Source of the DNA: Chara braunii
Taxonomy: Eukaryota; Streptophyta; Charophyceae; Charales; Characeae
NCBI GenBank assembly: GCA_003427395.1
Contig: BFEA01000057.1
Coordinates: 4,296,620 to 4,360,619, forward strand
Length of the DNA stretch: 64,000 bases
Direction: 5' to 3'
In this document: in pieces, positions 42,444-53,558 of the stretch
How the letters are laid out: each line of letters starts with the position of its first letter
Numbering within the stretch: position 1 is the first letter of the stretch
Notes under the pieces: model-generated
Told to the model about the DNA's origin: nothing
The model's database searches: none
What the model saw: the letters and a program-made list of their open reading frames with translations, nothing else
Translations under genes and position numbers: made by a program

Positions 42444-43592
42444 GTGACCATCATCAGAGATAAGAGGGGGCCACCGTGGCGAGTGGTGTGCGGAAGGAGT
42501 CGTCAAATTGATGTGATAGATGCTCTTTATGATGACATAGTTGGAGGACATCGGAGTTTTGCAGCAACCTACAAAAAACCAATGAAACACTACTATTGGG
42601 AAGAAATATTTGAAATGATTAGTAAGTACTGTGAGTTGTGTATGCCCTGTCAATTACGGTCTCCTGTCAAATATAAGGAGCCCCTGCATCCCATGTACAT
42701 CAAAGATGTAGGGGCGGTTGTTCATTTAGACCTGTTGGCGATGCCACTAGGACTCAGCGGGTTCAACTATATATTTGATGCTAGAGACAACCTTACAGAG
42801 TTTGTTGATGGCAGGGCAATTAAAAACAAAACTGGGGTAACACTGACAGAGTGCATTAAGGAATACTACCTCAGGTATCCATTCGTAGTGGAGTTCACGA
42901 TGGACAGGGGGTTTGAGTTTACATGTGGGGAAGTGAAAAAACTACTGGATGACTTGGGAGTAACAGGTAACTACACAACTCAGGCTCACCCGCAGACAAA
43001 TGCGCCAGTCGAAAGAGGTCACAGTACCATTACGAATTTGCTAGCCAAATGGACGGATGAGAGGCCGAACCTTTGGCCAAAATTTTTAAGAACGGTATTT
43101 TTCGTTGAGAACATCACTATCAAGAGAACAACAGAGTAAGCACCTGCGACTCTTTGGTATGCCAGACATGCAACCTTCCTGATAGAAACTTTCTTAAAAA
43201 CATGGCGCAGACAGGAACTAGAAAATAAGTTGTCTTTTGAAGAATTGTTAGATCTCAGAGCACGACAGATCAGCGCCACAAAAGATAGGATTCAGGAGGC
43301 TGCCACGGGGGTGACTGAGAGTCTAGGGAAGGACAAAGAAAGATGAGACAAACTTCCGCGAGTGAGGATTGAGCCATTAAAGGTGGGGGATGTCGTACTA
43401 CTTTATGACTCTTCATTGGAGAAGCAGTGGTCTCGAAAATTGGATAAACGATGGCTAGGACCCTTCAGGGTCAGGCGACAAGGAATGGATGGTGCTTATG
43501 AATTGGAGGAGCTAGACGGCACGCCAAAAAGGGATTGGGTCACGGGGTCAAGACTGAAAAAATTCAAGAATAGAGAAGAGGTAAGCGGATAA
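42444..43592 (+). pseudogene. Element D integrase
   Basis: The zinc-binding domain includes VGGHRSFAATY (His) and CELCMPC (Cys). The catalytic core has Asp in VVHLDLLAMP, Asp in FTMDRGFEF and Glu in NAPVERGH, so the DDE triad is present. A stop at 43137 and a TGA near 43344 interrupt it. The C-terminal domain shows the KRWLGPFRV motif followed by YELEELDGT and WVTGSRLKKFK, typical of Ty3-type integrases. No chromodomain follows. This is the last gene of element D and the matching LTR was not found beyond it. Confidence 0.9.
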
Positions 43593-43828
43593 GAGACTCA
43601 AAAGGTGATATACATATATAGGTATATACATTCGTATGTGCATATATGTATAAGTGAATGGTTGTTGCAGAATGATTGTATTAATGTCTTGCGAGATTTG
43701 TGGGATTGCCTTGATGTTGACCGACCCTTGCACCTGTCATGTCTTCCTCTCTTTGTGCAGGCGTGACTCTTCATGAAGGGGTGGTTATGACTTAGAGAGG
43801 AAAGATAGCAGGACCCTCTAGATCAACC

Positions 43829-46020
43829 TTGAGAAAGGGGGGGCAGAGGACGGATCAGAGAATTACGAGGAGCCTGAAGGACATGCCTATCTACAGTGCG
43901 GGGGATAAACTGCGAATATTTCTGAGGGACTTTGAGAAGTATGCCTTTAGGAAAGAATGGGATGACAAAATGAAACTCTCAATGGTGAAGGCGGGGAGTG
44001 TAAGAAGAAGATTGAAAGGTTGGCAACAGAGTGCCTAAGGTGGAAGACTTGCGTGGTCAGGCTATGGCAACTCTTGGGAGTTTTTCCCAGAGATGAGATC
44101 GAGAACGACCTGACATTTGATGGGATTAACCTGGATGACATTGCTGACAGCCTACAGCTATATGCAGAAACAAGTCGATGGAATGATGAGGAAAAAAAGA
44201 AGAAGATGTTGGAAAGAACATAGAAAAGTGAGTTTGAAGAAGTAAAAGGGATTGTGAGTGAGGCTGACACTTGGCGAGAGGTAATGATAAGGTTTCAGAT
44301 GGCATACACTCAGCAAAGGCAAGACGAGACCAAGAGAGAAAGACTGCAAGAAAAGGGGTTGTGGATTGAGAGAGAAAAGGATGAGGAGCAGAAGAAGGCC
44401 CAGGATGAGAAGAAGGAAGAGGATGTACCACTGAGAAACTTGAAGAGCAGGTCTGGGCACTAGCCAAGGATAAGAGAGGAAGGGCAGAGCAGACCCTGGA
44501 GAAAGGGGAAAGAGGAAAAAAGGAAGAAGAAGTGTCAAAAGGGAGACTTCGAGAGGTGAGTGGGGCCCCAAGGGCCAAGAGGACTGAAATGACGAGACCA
44601 GATGAGGATGGAAGAAAGAGGATTGAAGTGAGAGGGGATGAGAAAAAGATGAGACCAGAAAAAAAAAAGAAAATGGAAAAAGAAGAGGGGGAAGAGAGAA
44701 GGGTGGAGTATAAAGGTTTATCCCAGCAAAAAGGAGAGGCAAAGGAAGGACCGGAGAACAAAATGGAAAGGGTCCAGAAAGAGAAATGAAAGAAAGGATG
44801 GAGAGATTATGTGATCAAGATGCTCCAGAAGGAAAAATGAAAGAAAGGATGGAGAAATTATGTGATCAAGATGTTCTAGAATGATGATCTGCCTGTTAAT
44901 TTCTTCTGGGATGTGAGGTTTGAGAGGATGCTACTGTCTGAGCTGGTGTTAAGTTCTAAACATTCCACAAACATGCATAAACTAATGGGATTGCAGGAGA
45001 TGTTGGATGAGAAGTGCACCAGGCTCTTTGAAAAGTATGCTGAGGTTGCCAGGAGATTGAGGGAAATGGAGAGAGGGCAAGAAGAGAAGGAGATTGGTGG
45101 TGACTTGGATGCTTTGGGGAAGGGGCTCCAATCTGAGCTCAAGGAAAGCACTGAGCTCTTCACCTAAAGAGGGAAGAAAGGGATACTCAGGTAACAAAAT
45201 TGATATAGGGTGTGAAGAACCTGAAGAAGAAAGTGGAAGAACTGAAGAAGGGGGAAAAAAGTTGATAAAGCAAGTGGATGCACCTTAGCTCAGAAGAGCA
45301 AGGAACTTGAAGATGAGGTGGTAGCAAGAGAGAAGGTTGAGAAGAAAGTTGAGAGTTTGTGCTTTGGAATCAGTGAGCAATGAGAAGATCTGGAGGAAGA
45401 AATTGCAAAAAAGGGAAAGATAAGTCAAGTTTGGGACAAGAGACGAGAAGAGGTTCTGAAAGGGATGGAGGAGCTCAAACTGAGCTATCAAGAGAAGGAC
45501 AAGGAAGCCACAAAGGTGGTAGAGTGGAGGGGTGAAGGAGGGTTTGAGATTAAAATGACAGGCAAGGAGATTGAACACTCTATGTCAAAAAGAGAAGAGG
45601 AAAAAAGAAAGGAACAGGTAATTGTTGGGAAAGATGGACCCACAAACTTGAGGCGGCAAAACGAGTCAAAGATTGTAGAGCCTCCTGCCTCCGAGGAAGG
45701 GAAGAGTGAATGTTTGACTTTACTTCAGCAGGAAGGGACCTGAAAGAGGAGGTTATCTGGCATTGAGGGATCGGAAGGAGTAGGGAGTCAGACAACGACC
45801 TTAGCTCAACCTCATAACAAGAAGGTCAGAAACAATAAGATTAGGAGTGAGTGTTTCTTTTGCACAAAAGAGAGGCACTTCAGGGATAATTGCGAGGTAC
45901 TAGCAAGATACATTGAGCTGGGAATGACAAAGTTTGATTCAAAAGGGAGTTTGTGGCTATCACTGGGCAAACAATCCCCAGGACCCCTAAGGGTGGCAGA
46001 GTGGAGCTCCATAGGATATT
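43829..46020 (+). pseudogene. Orphan gag with coiled coil and zinc knuckle
   Basis: A distinct gag, not alignable to that of element D. It begins with KGGQRTDQRITRSLKDMPIY and LRIFLRDFEKYAF, continues in other frames (ATECLRWKTCVVRLWQLLG; ADTWREVMIRFQMAYTQQR), then a long Glu/Lys-rich coiled-coil region to about 45740. It ends with a zinc knuckle near 45858, CFFCTKERHFRDNC (CX2CX4HX4C). At least six stops or frameshifts occur, and a 51-bp duplication lies near 44784-44880. No pol follows. It may be the start of another truncated Ty3 element. Confidence 0.65.
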
Positions 46021-47582
46021 GAGGTTGGTCATCACCTTTCTGGACTAGCGACAAGTAGATGCATGAAATTCTAGATAGATAGTAAAGGTTGTTGAAGATA
46101 AGAGAAAATATGGACAAAATAAAATTTAGTCTAGGGGTGGATGAGTGTTGTTTCTCTCTCTCTTAAGACCGGTAGGAGAAGAGTCTAGATTGGATACCAG
46201 TAAGGGATTCATAAATGTTTTTTAGGCAGATATGAGAGTGAGAGGGAATGAGTCCCACATGTGATCCTATGAGACATACTTATATTTTATATGTATTAAA
46301 AAGGGAGATGGGTTGGTAACCACAAACACTTTTCGCATTATGAGTAAACCTTTCTCTATGTTTTGAGTCTCTGGAAGGGTATCCTCCTTCGTCTATCACT
46401 GTCGGACTCATCTGAGGCCTAAGACAGTGGTAGAAGAATGGGCGGGTCAATGTTTTGCATGTAATGAGTGAGGTTGTATGATCAAAGTGTTGAAGTATTG
46501 ATTATATGAGTATATTTGAAAAACCATGCAACAACATGGGCAAATTCTTTTAGTAAAGCATTATAAATGCTATCACTTTGAATATGATGTTTGTTTTTAT
46601 TGGATTCTGACATACAGAAAGTCAACAACTATTCACTATCAACTTTTGGATTTGGATTTGTATATTTAAAATAACCCCGAGGTGCGTGCTTGATCGAGCT
46701 ATGATCAAAGACTTGGAAGGTACAACCCTGAATGCCTGACGATGATTATCATGACATTTCAATTCATTATATTTTGTTCGGACAAACATCATTCATCAAT
46801 TTCAAGGGTTAACTGGAGGGCATGAATTACCAAGCCTATGGTGAAAAATGAGTATCGTTGGGACGTACCTCCCAGCGTGAGTTGTTGACCTAGCACAACC
46901 AGACAGCGGACCCTTCGACTAGGGCCTATAATTGAAACTTGAGGGGAAAGAATCTAATCAGGTGGATGTCGGAGGGGTCAAAGTTAGCCTTGAAATTTGT
47001 GATCTATGAAGGATATGATGAGTATCCCATCGTTGCACAACCAATGAGGGTAACCACCGTTAGACAACAACACGGTGGGCCGCAACTCTGGCCTGATCAG
47101 CAGGACTGTGGTGGGTCAAGACGGAGACCGGTAACCCTTCTGTATTAGATTTCGGACAGGGCAACAGACTACCTTATTTATTAGACTAAAAGGGTAGATG
47201 TCGAGGTCTCGGTTAGGACCCGCGTCCGAGGGGTTGAGTTTAAGCATGAACACCTGCCTTAAGAACAACCAACGATGACCTGGACCAAAAGTCTAAGGGT
47301 GAGGGGAATGAGGAAGCACTGTCACACTTGACGATTTCTTGCACTGTAGTACAGATCAAGTATCCCCACCTCAAGTCATTGGATTTTTATTATGGATGTA
47401 ATGTGGGAGACCCGAGTTAAAATCACGGCAGTAGCAATGAAACGCAAGGTGACAATATCAATCCTAAGCCACACTTTATTCCCTGGATTCATATTTGATA
47501 ATTTGTTCGTCAGAAAAAAACAACTTTGTTTGCATATAGTCCCCCAGCGACAGGAACATCGCTAATAGGGTCCGGGAACACT
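46021..47582. other. Non-coding stretch
   Basis: No protein-like sequence seen. TATATTTAAAATAACCCCG near 46660 and other AT-rich pieces have no clear context. It may be remains of the LTR or leader of neighbouring elements. Confidence 0.4.
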
Positions 47583-48300
47583 GTTGGAACAAATACCCTT
47601 ACAAGGGTATTTGCCCTTGTTTTTACAATAGGCACAGTAGCATAGCAGTTGCTGGCGTGAACTAAGTACGAAAACACTATCCTAATAAAGCGCTTCAATA
47701 GATCATCAAGTCCTTGACAGAGCGGGTTAGTAATCACGTCATCTTACCACGAAGGATGGAAAACAAGTCAAACAGTAGAAGTCGCACAAGGTGCAACATC
47801 AATAATCAAAGGTAGTTGAAAGTCCGTGGCTGGAAATTAAACCAATTGATTGGCCTAGTCCACGGACATCAAGCCGCCAGCATACGGAAAACTCGACGGT
47901 TCGTTCCGTCGAAGTATCAAATCTAGGTAAAAGTTAGTATAGGACCCAGCCATGTGGCCAGGGCAATCAAAAGAACGTAGTGGCTTACCGTAGCGATGTC
48001 ACGGCGGACAAAACAAGGTCAAATTTATTTCTCAAAGTAAGATCCAAACTCAACATGATGGCCGGGCTGAGCTGTTCCTCCATTTATGCTGGATGGCTCC
48101 TTACCTACCTAATTTAGAAGTTAGCCCAGTCAGTTTAGGTGCGGACCGTTCAAGCGATGGATACGGGAATCGAGTCCTCCCTACCTATGGGCAAACTCTT
48201 TTGGTAGGAAACTCACGAACGAAACTTCTTTTTGCCCCGTGCCTCGGTAGCCAAGATTCGAACCCGTGACCTCGTGATTAGAAGTAGTTGAATGAAGGGA
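47583..48300 (+). repeat. LTR-like start with hairpin and tRNA-like B box
   Basis: TGTTGGAACAAATACCCTTA starts this block. CAAATACCCT-TACA-AGGGTATTTG (47590-47613) is the same hairpin as at 19606. On the minus strand a B box GGTTCGAATC (48255-48264) in tRNA-like context follows about 670 bases on, mirroring the layout of the 19600 block. The outer end could not be placed. Confidence 0.45.
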
Positions 48301-49160
48301 ATTCAGACCCTTTCCTGTTCCAAAAGCCTGACATAGATGTCCTCGCGGGATGGGTGAGGTTGATTTTTGGTTAGATTCTTTGGACTACCATACTGAATGT
48401 TTCCGAAACTGGATGCTAGATACATTGGTAGGTGGAAGAAAGAGCGCCGTGACCATCTGCCGAGAACAACGGAAGCACAGAGCTCGCAAAAACGCTCCCC
48501 AATTCATATGAGCAAAACGAATTTTCCGCTATGACAAGAGGAGAACAGAACCCGAATACTTTTATGGCAGATGAATCTGTGAATTTGCCCTCATTCAAAG
48601 GGCATATTCTTTGAGCCGAGAAAAGGCTAGCAGAGCACGGGGTGCACTGAGAAAGGGGGAGTAAAGTTAGGATAGGCTAATACATGAGGGCGGGCAAAAC
48701 TGAAGAAAGGAAAAGCAGAGACGGGCGCAAGCATTCGCAAGCACTAAAGCAGGCATGTGCAAGCGAAGACACTTGCGAATGGAACTTGAACTCGAATGAT
48801 AGTGAGAGCAGGATAGCGCTGAACGCGAGTGAGTGCTAGCTGAAAACAGGGATTGCAAAAAAACGCGCACAGGAGAAAGAAAGGAGAAGAGAAGGAAGAA
48901 GAAGAAGAAGAAAAAGAAGGAGAGGAAGAAGAAGAGGAGGAGGAGAGAGACGATAACTTACCTGTTGTCTGCCCAGCTCGTTCGAAGGCACGCTTGTGCC
49001 GATCGGGTTTTGCATGCCGTGGTCTTGGAACTCTGCACATCGTGGCGGGACGTGTTGGGTTTGGCTGCGATTGATCGAAGGCTGAGCCGGCAGGCGACGA
49101 CAACGACGAGGAGAAAGAGAGAAACGGGTAAATCTCCTATTACACGGCTCACTCCTTTGC
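48301..49160. other. Stretch without a supported gene
   Basis: Includes a polypurine run of GAAGAAGAAG type at 48880-48950. Open frames through it are low-complexity artefacts. Confidence 0.4.
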
Positions 49161-50510
49161 TACTTCCATCGACATGGTGAGCAAAAAAAAAAAGGAAGTA
49201 TGAATCTACCGCAAGAACAAGGGGAAATATACACAGTCACGCTTGGTTGTTTGGGTGTGAGTATGTGCGCGCTTCTACCTCGCGTCAACCTCGTGCAACT
49301 TTCATCGGTAGATGAGCAATGCACTCACCAGCCATGAGTCTCCAACCCCACGACTCATATCATGGTACTTCCATCGATAGGATAAGCGAAATCGAATGAA
49401 GCTACCCCTTGAACATGGAAATATACACTGCCTCACTCGTTTGTATGTGTGTATGTGTGTGCGTCTGTGTGTGTGTGTGAGAGAAAAGGGGGAGAAAGTG
49501 AGAGAAAGAAAGGGAGGCACTCACCTGGTCGCCGTTGTCCGCTGTCACTACAGTCGGGCGACCAGCCGAACGTGACACACCCCATTTTAACTATATTAGT
49601 CGAAAAGGATACCTACTAACATCCATAATCCTTGTATTATCACAGTCATTATTATTATTTTATTGTTATTAATTTTTATCTTAGCCATAAGTCCAACTAC
49701 ATACACGAGCGGGTTTAGGAAGGAAAGTTGTGCGGACGCGCTATGAGGAGAAGAAGACAAACGTGCGACAAGGGGGAGAAGAGCCGCGGGCGATGTAAAA
49801 AAAAAAAAAAAAAAAAAGTGAGTATATGCACGGTAGAAGGAGAGCAAGACGCTCAATAGAAAGGAAAGGAGTACGCAGGGAAAAGGGAATGTATGATGTC
49901 TCTACCAGCGGGGTCGTGAGGTCGAACCCGTCATCCGCCCGACTCTTTGGAATGTGCACTTATGCCTGTCGTATGCTCCATGGCCTGGTCTCGGTATACC
50001 GCACGTCGTAATGGATCGTGTTGCGTTGCGGTTCCGCTAAGATGACAAAAAGCTATAGAGACCATCGACCTCTGCTTCTCAATTCTCGCCTGCCTCAAAC
50101 AGAGAAATTCTTGAACAGTTGGCCATGTACTTCCATTGACAGGCTGAGCAAAATTAAACGAATCTACCACTAAAATATGGATATATACACTACTCATGAG
50201 GGTGTGTGTATGTGTGTGTGGGAGTGCGTGCGTGACGAATCGGGTGGCGGAACACACGCTACTTCAATAAATAGGATGAGCAAAACTGAATGAATCTATG
50301 GTTTGCACATGAAAGTATACAGTACCACGCTTGTCTGTTTGGATGCATGAGCGTATGTGTATGTGTGTGTTTTCAGGGTTGATGCTGATATCGGTATTTC
50401 CATCGAGATGATGAACAAATCTAATGAATTTAACGTTGGATCACGGAGTTATACACTACTAAACTTGAGTGTGTGTGTATGAGAGAGTGTATGAGGGTGT
50501 GCCGGTGTGT
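49161..50510 (+). repeat. Five diverged copies of a roughly 110-bp unit
   Basis: The unit reads ACTTCCATCGAYAGGATGAG, CAAAAY, GAATGAATCTACC, RGAAATATACACTRC and CACGCTTG, then a GT-rich microsatellite. Copies begin near 49163, 49368, 50128, 50262 and 50395, with irregular spacing and strong divergence, so the array is old or the copies inserted separately near GT tracts. Confidence 0.65.
49920..50045 (+). repeat. Repeat related to the flank of element B
   Basis: CGTCATCCGCCCGACTCTTT, GTGCACTTATGCCT, ATGGCCTGGTCTCGG, TGTTGCGTTGCGGTTCCGCT matches, in order, the sequence at 61332-61447 just outside element B. A B-box-like GAGGTCGAACCC precedes it, so it may be tRNA-derived. Confidence 0.6.
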
Positions 50511-51248
50511 GTGTAAGTAGGGGAGAGAGAAAAGGGGAAGAGTCAAAAGAGGGAAAATGAAGAACGTTTTATGCCTCCAATTGAATTAAACCGGTCACGA
50601 ACCTCGACCGGGTACATTCAGAGCATATTGATGTTGCGTCTGGCAGAGAGGGCATGAAGTATCAAGGTCTGAGGAGGGCAATGGGATACGTACTTGGTGC
50701 ATAAAGAGAGGTCGGCTACGGTGTCGACGTAATGTACATTGGTCTTCGAGAGTCGAAGTGAGCATAGTTGTATCCTATAGGTAGGATGGTCAAGTAGGAT
50801 AGGTTAAGCCTTGAGAAACAGACAGAAAGGAGCAACTTTTGATACTGTGTTATTGTGGCATGAGGGCTTGAATATTGGCTTATTACTTCATTGTATGGCT
50901 CCAAATTTTTGATGCAATTGTGCTCTCTGCCCGTACATGACTACTTGGACATCTGTGTGATTTCGCAACTTGGTCTTCGACATGTCGTTCATACTCATAT
51001 TACCTGAAGCAGCTGTATCAAGCTGCAAAAATAAGTAGAATGCATCTTCTTTTATTAGTATTTATTATTATATTATTAATAGTTTATTTTATTTATTTTG
51101 TTATTATTATTATATTATCCTTATTATTATTATTATTACTATTATCTCGTTTTACTCGGTTTGCATCCGCTGTCTATCGTACGCAAGGGCGGGGACTTGC
51201 AGGATGCATGATGCATCCGCCGATGGCATCCTGAGGCTGGGCTGTCAT

Positions 51249-51564
51249 TGTAGCGGACCTCTGGTTGGCCTGTGAGACCAGCCCCTTGGCCTGTTCTCAC
51301 AGGCCTGTGTTCTATTCGGTGGCAGTCCACTCCAGTCCAGGCCGGTATGTCTGTCGGTACCAGCCAGTCCCGTCCAGTCCCGTCAGTCCGCTGGGGTATA
51401 CCCCAACAGTTGTCTGTTTTCGTCCTCATTCTACACTTGCACATTTTGGAGTATGTGCGTTGGAGTCTTGCGTGGGGAGCTGTGTTGTGCATCTTGCTCC
51501 CCCCTTCTTCCTCCATCTCCATCCCTATCACTAGCGGAGCACCATACCTGGTGGGTCCGCTACA
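51249..51564 (+). repeat. Element B 5' LTR
   Basis: Begins TGTAGCGGACCTCTGG and ends GGGTCCGCTACA. The ends are an 11-bp inverted repeat. No strong TATA box is visible. Confidence 0.95.
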
Positions 51565-51580
51565 TTGGTATCGGAGCGGG
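51565..51580 (+). other. Element B primer binding site, tRNA-iMet
   Basis: TTGGTATCGGAGCGGG follows the LTR directly and complements the initiator tRNA-Met 3' end with one change. Shared exactly with element C. Confidence 0.88.
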
Positions 51581-51799
51581 AACGGTCCCCGCTCCCACCC
51601 ACCACACCGCACATACGGGGAAACAACAAATCCCGACAACGGCAAGGCCAAGGCCGACCGCCGCACATGCACGCGCCACGTGCCCACGTGCCCCGCTCCC
51701 GAATATATGTATTTTCAAGATCCGGGATGCAGCTGCTGCTGCTGGGGTTTAAACCCAGGCAGCTGTCGGGTTTGCCCGTGCGTATATCACTGCCATAAC

Positions 51800-52130
51800 A
51801 CACTCGCCACCCCCCCCGGCAGCGAGCAGCAGGGCAGCAGGGCACCGGGCAGCGAGCAGCAGGGCAGGGGGCAGCGAGGAGCAGGGCAGCGGCTGTCTCT
51901 TATACACATCTAGATGTGTATAAGAGACAGGAGCAGCACGGCAGCAACAACGAGGCTGCTATTTACCCCCCCCCCCGAGGCTGCTGCTGCCCGTGCACGT
52001 GGCCACCTGCAGTGCTACGTGGCAGCTTACTGTGAACTTGAAGACCCCCTGTTTCAGGGGCTGCTCTACAGTGGTGAGGGCCTGCTCACACAGCAGACCC
52101 TAGATCTGCAGATCTGCAGAAGTGCTGCTA
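51800..52130 (+). repeat. GC-rich minisatellite in the element B leader
   Basis: GGCAGCGAGCAGCAGGGCAG recurs with changes from 51819 to the adapter. After it come CTGCTG-rich sequence and C-runs. Copy number is unreliable because of the adapter. Confidence 0.6.
51893..51930. other. Nextera mate-pair junction adapter (contaminant)
   Basis: The 38 bases are the 19-bp Tn5 mosaic end CTGTCTCTTATACACATCT directly followed by its inverse. That is the circularisation linker of Nextera mate-pair libraries, not genomic sequence. It sits in a GCAGCGAGCAGCAGGG-type minisatellite in the element B leader, a place where a short-read assembly could join wrongly. Confidence 0.97.
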
Positions 52131-52239
52131 GGGGTTGATCAAGATCTCAGCCCCCCTCTCTCCTCCAGCTGGCTGCTGCAGCGAAGGCCAAGACCCTCCT
52201 GGTTTTGGTGTACCTTGTGCCCTTGGAGACACCAAGGGT

Positions 52240-52720
52240 CAGGTATCTCTTCTCTCTCTCCCCTTCCTCTACTAACCCACTCTCCCTACCTCTCCTCTCT
52301 TCTCTTACTCACCCCTTCTCTTTCCCCCACCTTCTACTGCATCTTTTCTCTTCTCCTTTTACCTTCCCCACCCCACTTTTCTCCAATCACCCATTCTTTT
52401 ACTCTCTTTTCTTTATTTTTTATTTTTTTTTCTTTCCTCCTCCTTTTCTCTTTGCTTCTTAATCCCTCTCCACCATTCCCCATCCCTCTCTCTATCATTC
52501 TCTCACCCTCCTCTCCCCCAACTACCACCACACCATCCCCCTACCTCCCACTTTATCTTTTTCGTTCTTCCACCTATTTCTTTATTTTCTCCTTCACTTT
52601 TTCAGTCCCCTTCCCCCCTACTTCGAATTTTTTCTGTTTTTCTTCTTTCTATCTCTCTTTTGATTTATCTTTTCTCCTTTTTCCAAAAATTCGAATTATA
52701 CCCCTCCCCGCCTTCTTTCT
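52240..52720 (+). repeat. Polypyrimidine tract, about 480 bases
   Basis: Nearly all C and T on the plus strand (CTCTCC, TTCTTTTCT, CCCACC runs). The apparent 202-codon frame through it is Ser/Leu/Pro/Phe low complexity and not a protein. Confidence 0.85.
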
Positions 52721-52819
52721 CATTTTCTGATTTATTTCATTTATTTTTTCTATTTATTCTGAAAATTCAATTTTCTTGACGGAAACCCTAAATCTGATTA
52801 GGTGTTAGTCCTTCTTGCT

Positions 52820-53140
52820 TTCGGCACACGTTTTGACCCCGTGGGGGTAACGAAGTGCTGCCGAAATTTTCTGATGTTCTCTTATTTAGTCTTTTTCGGC
52901 ACACTTCAACCCCATGGGGTTAACGAAATGCTGCCAAAATTTTTTTGAAATCAGATACCCCATCTCTCTCCACCTCCTCACCCACTTATTTACCTATTTT
53001 TTTATTTATTTATTATTTATTTTCTGAAAAAAAAATATTTGCGGCAGTTTGAAACCTAGTGCGCTTATCTTGATCTCCCCGTTCCCCTTAGCCCATTCTT
53101 GACCCCATGGGGGGTAGGGAAATGCTGCCGAAAATTTCAA
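52820..53140 (+). repeat. Three leader hairpins with palindromic cores
   Basis: Unit 1 at 52820-52865: TTCGGCA...TGCCGAA closes around ACCCCGTGGGGGT. Unit 2 at 52895-52938: TTCGGCA...TGCCAAA closes around the perfect palindrome AACCCCATGGGGTT (52908-52921). Unit 3 near 53099-53132 has GACCCCATGGGGGG followed by GAAATGCTGCCGAAA. Self-complementary loops in a retroelement leader are what dimerisation or packaging signals look like; that function is inference. Confidence 0.6.
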
Positions 53141-53558
53141 AAAATAGATATTATTTTTCCTTTCACCTTTTTTTTACTTTTTTCCTTAATTATTTTTATT
53201 ATTTATTTTCTTTTGTTTTTCTCTTAAAATCTCGTTGTTTACTTATGTTTCTCCCGCCTTCCCCCCCCCCCAATGCTTGCTATTTTATTTTCTTGATTAG
53301 GTCACCGACACCGTACCCTAACCACTCAAACTCCGGTTAGGGTTTTCTTAAGGTTTTCTAAGGTTTAGGGTTCATAACCCCCCCCCCTACTCCCCTTCCT
53401 ATTCGGGCACCCTGGACCCGAACCACCTCTCCCCCTTTGACGGCGCCCGCGCCAGCCTTGCTAGCGCCGTCAGCCGCCTTCTACCGCGGACCCAGCCCTA
53501 CGCCCTCGGCTCACGCGGACCTCTCCTGGCCCCCTCCAGTCCGGCCCGTCACCTCCCC

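Noticed and set aside
51272-51913. 213-codon frame ending SLIHI and a following frame starting MCIRDR
   Set aside because: It spans the LTR, leader and adapter. The terminal residues are encoded by the Nextera linker.
52122-52730. 202-codon frame of Ser/Leu/Pro/Phe
   Set aside because: Translation of the polypyrimidine tract in the element B leader.
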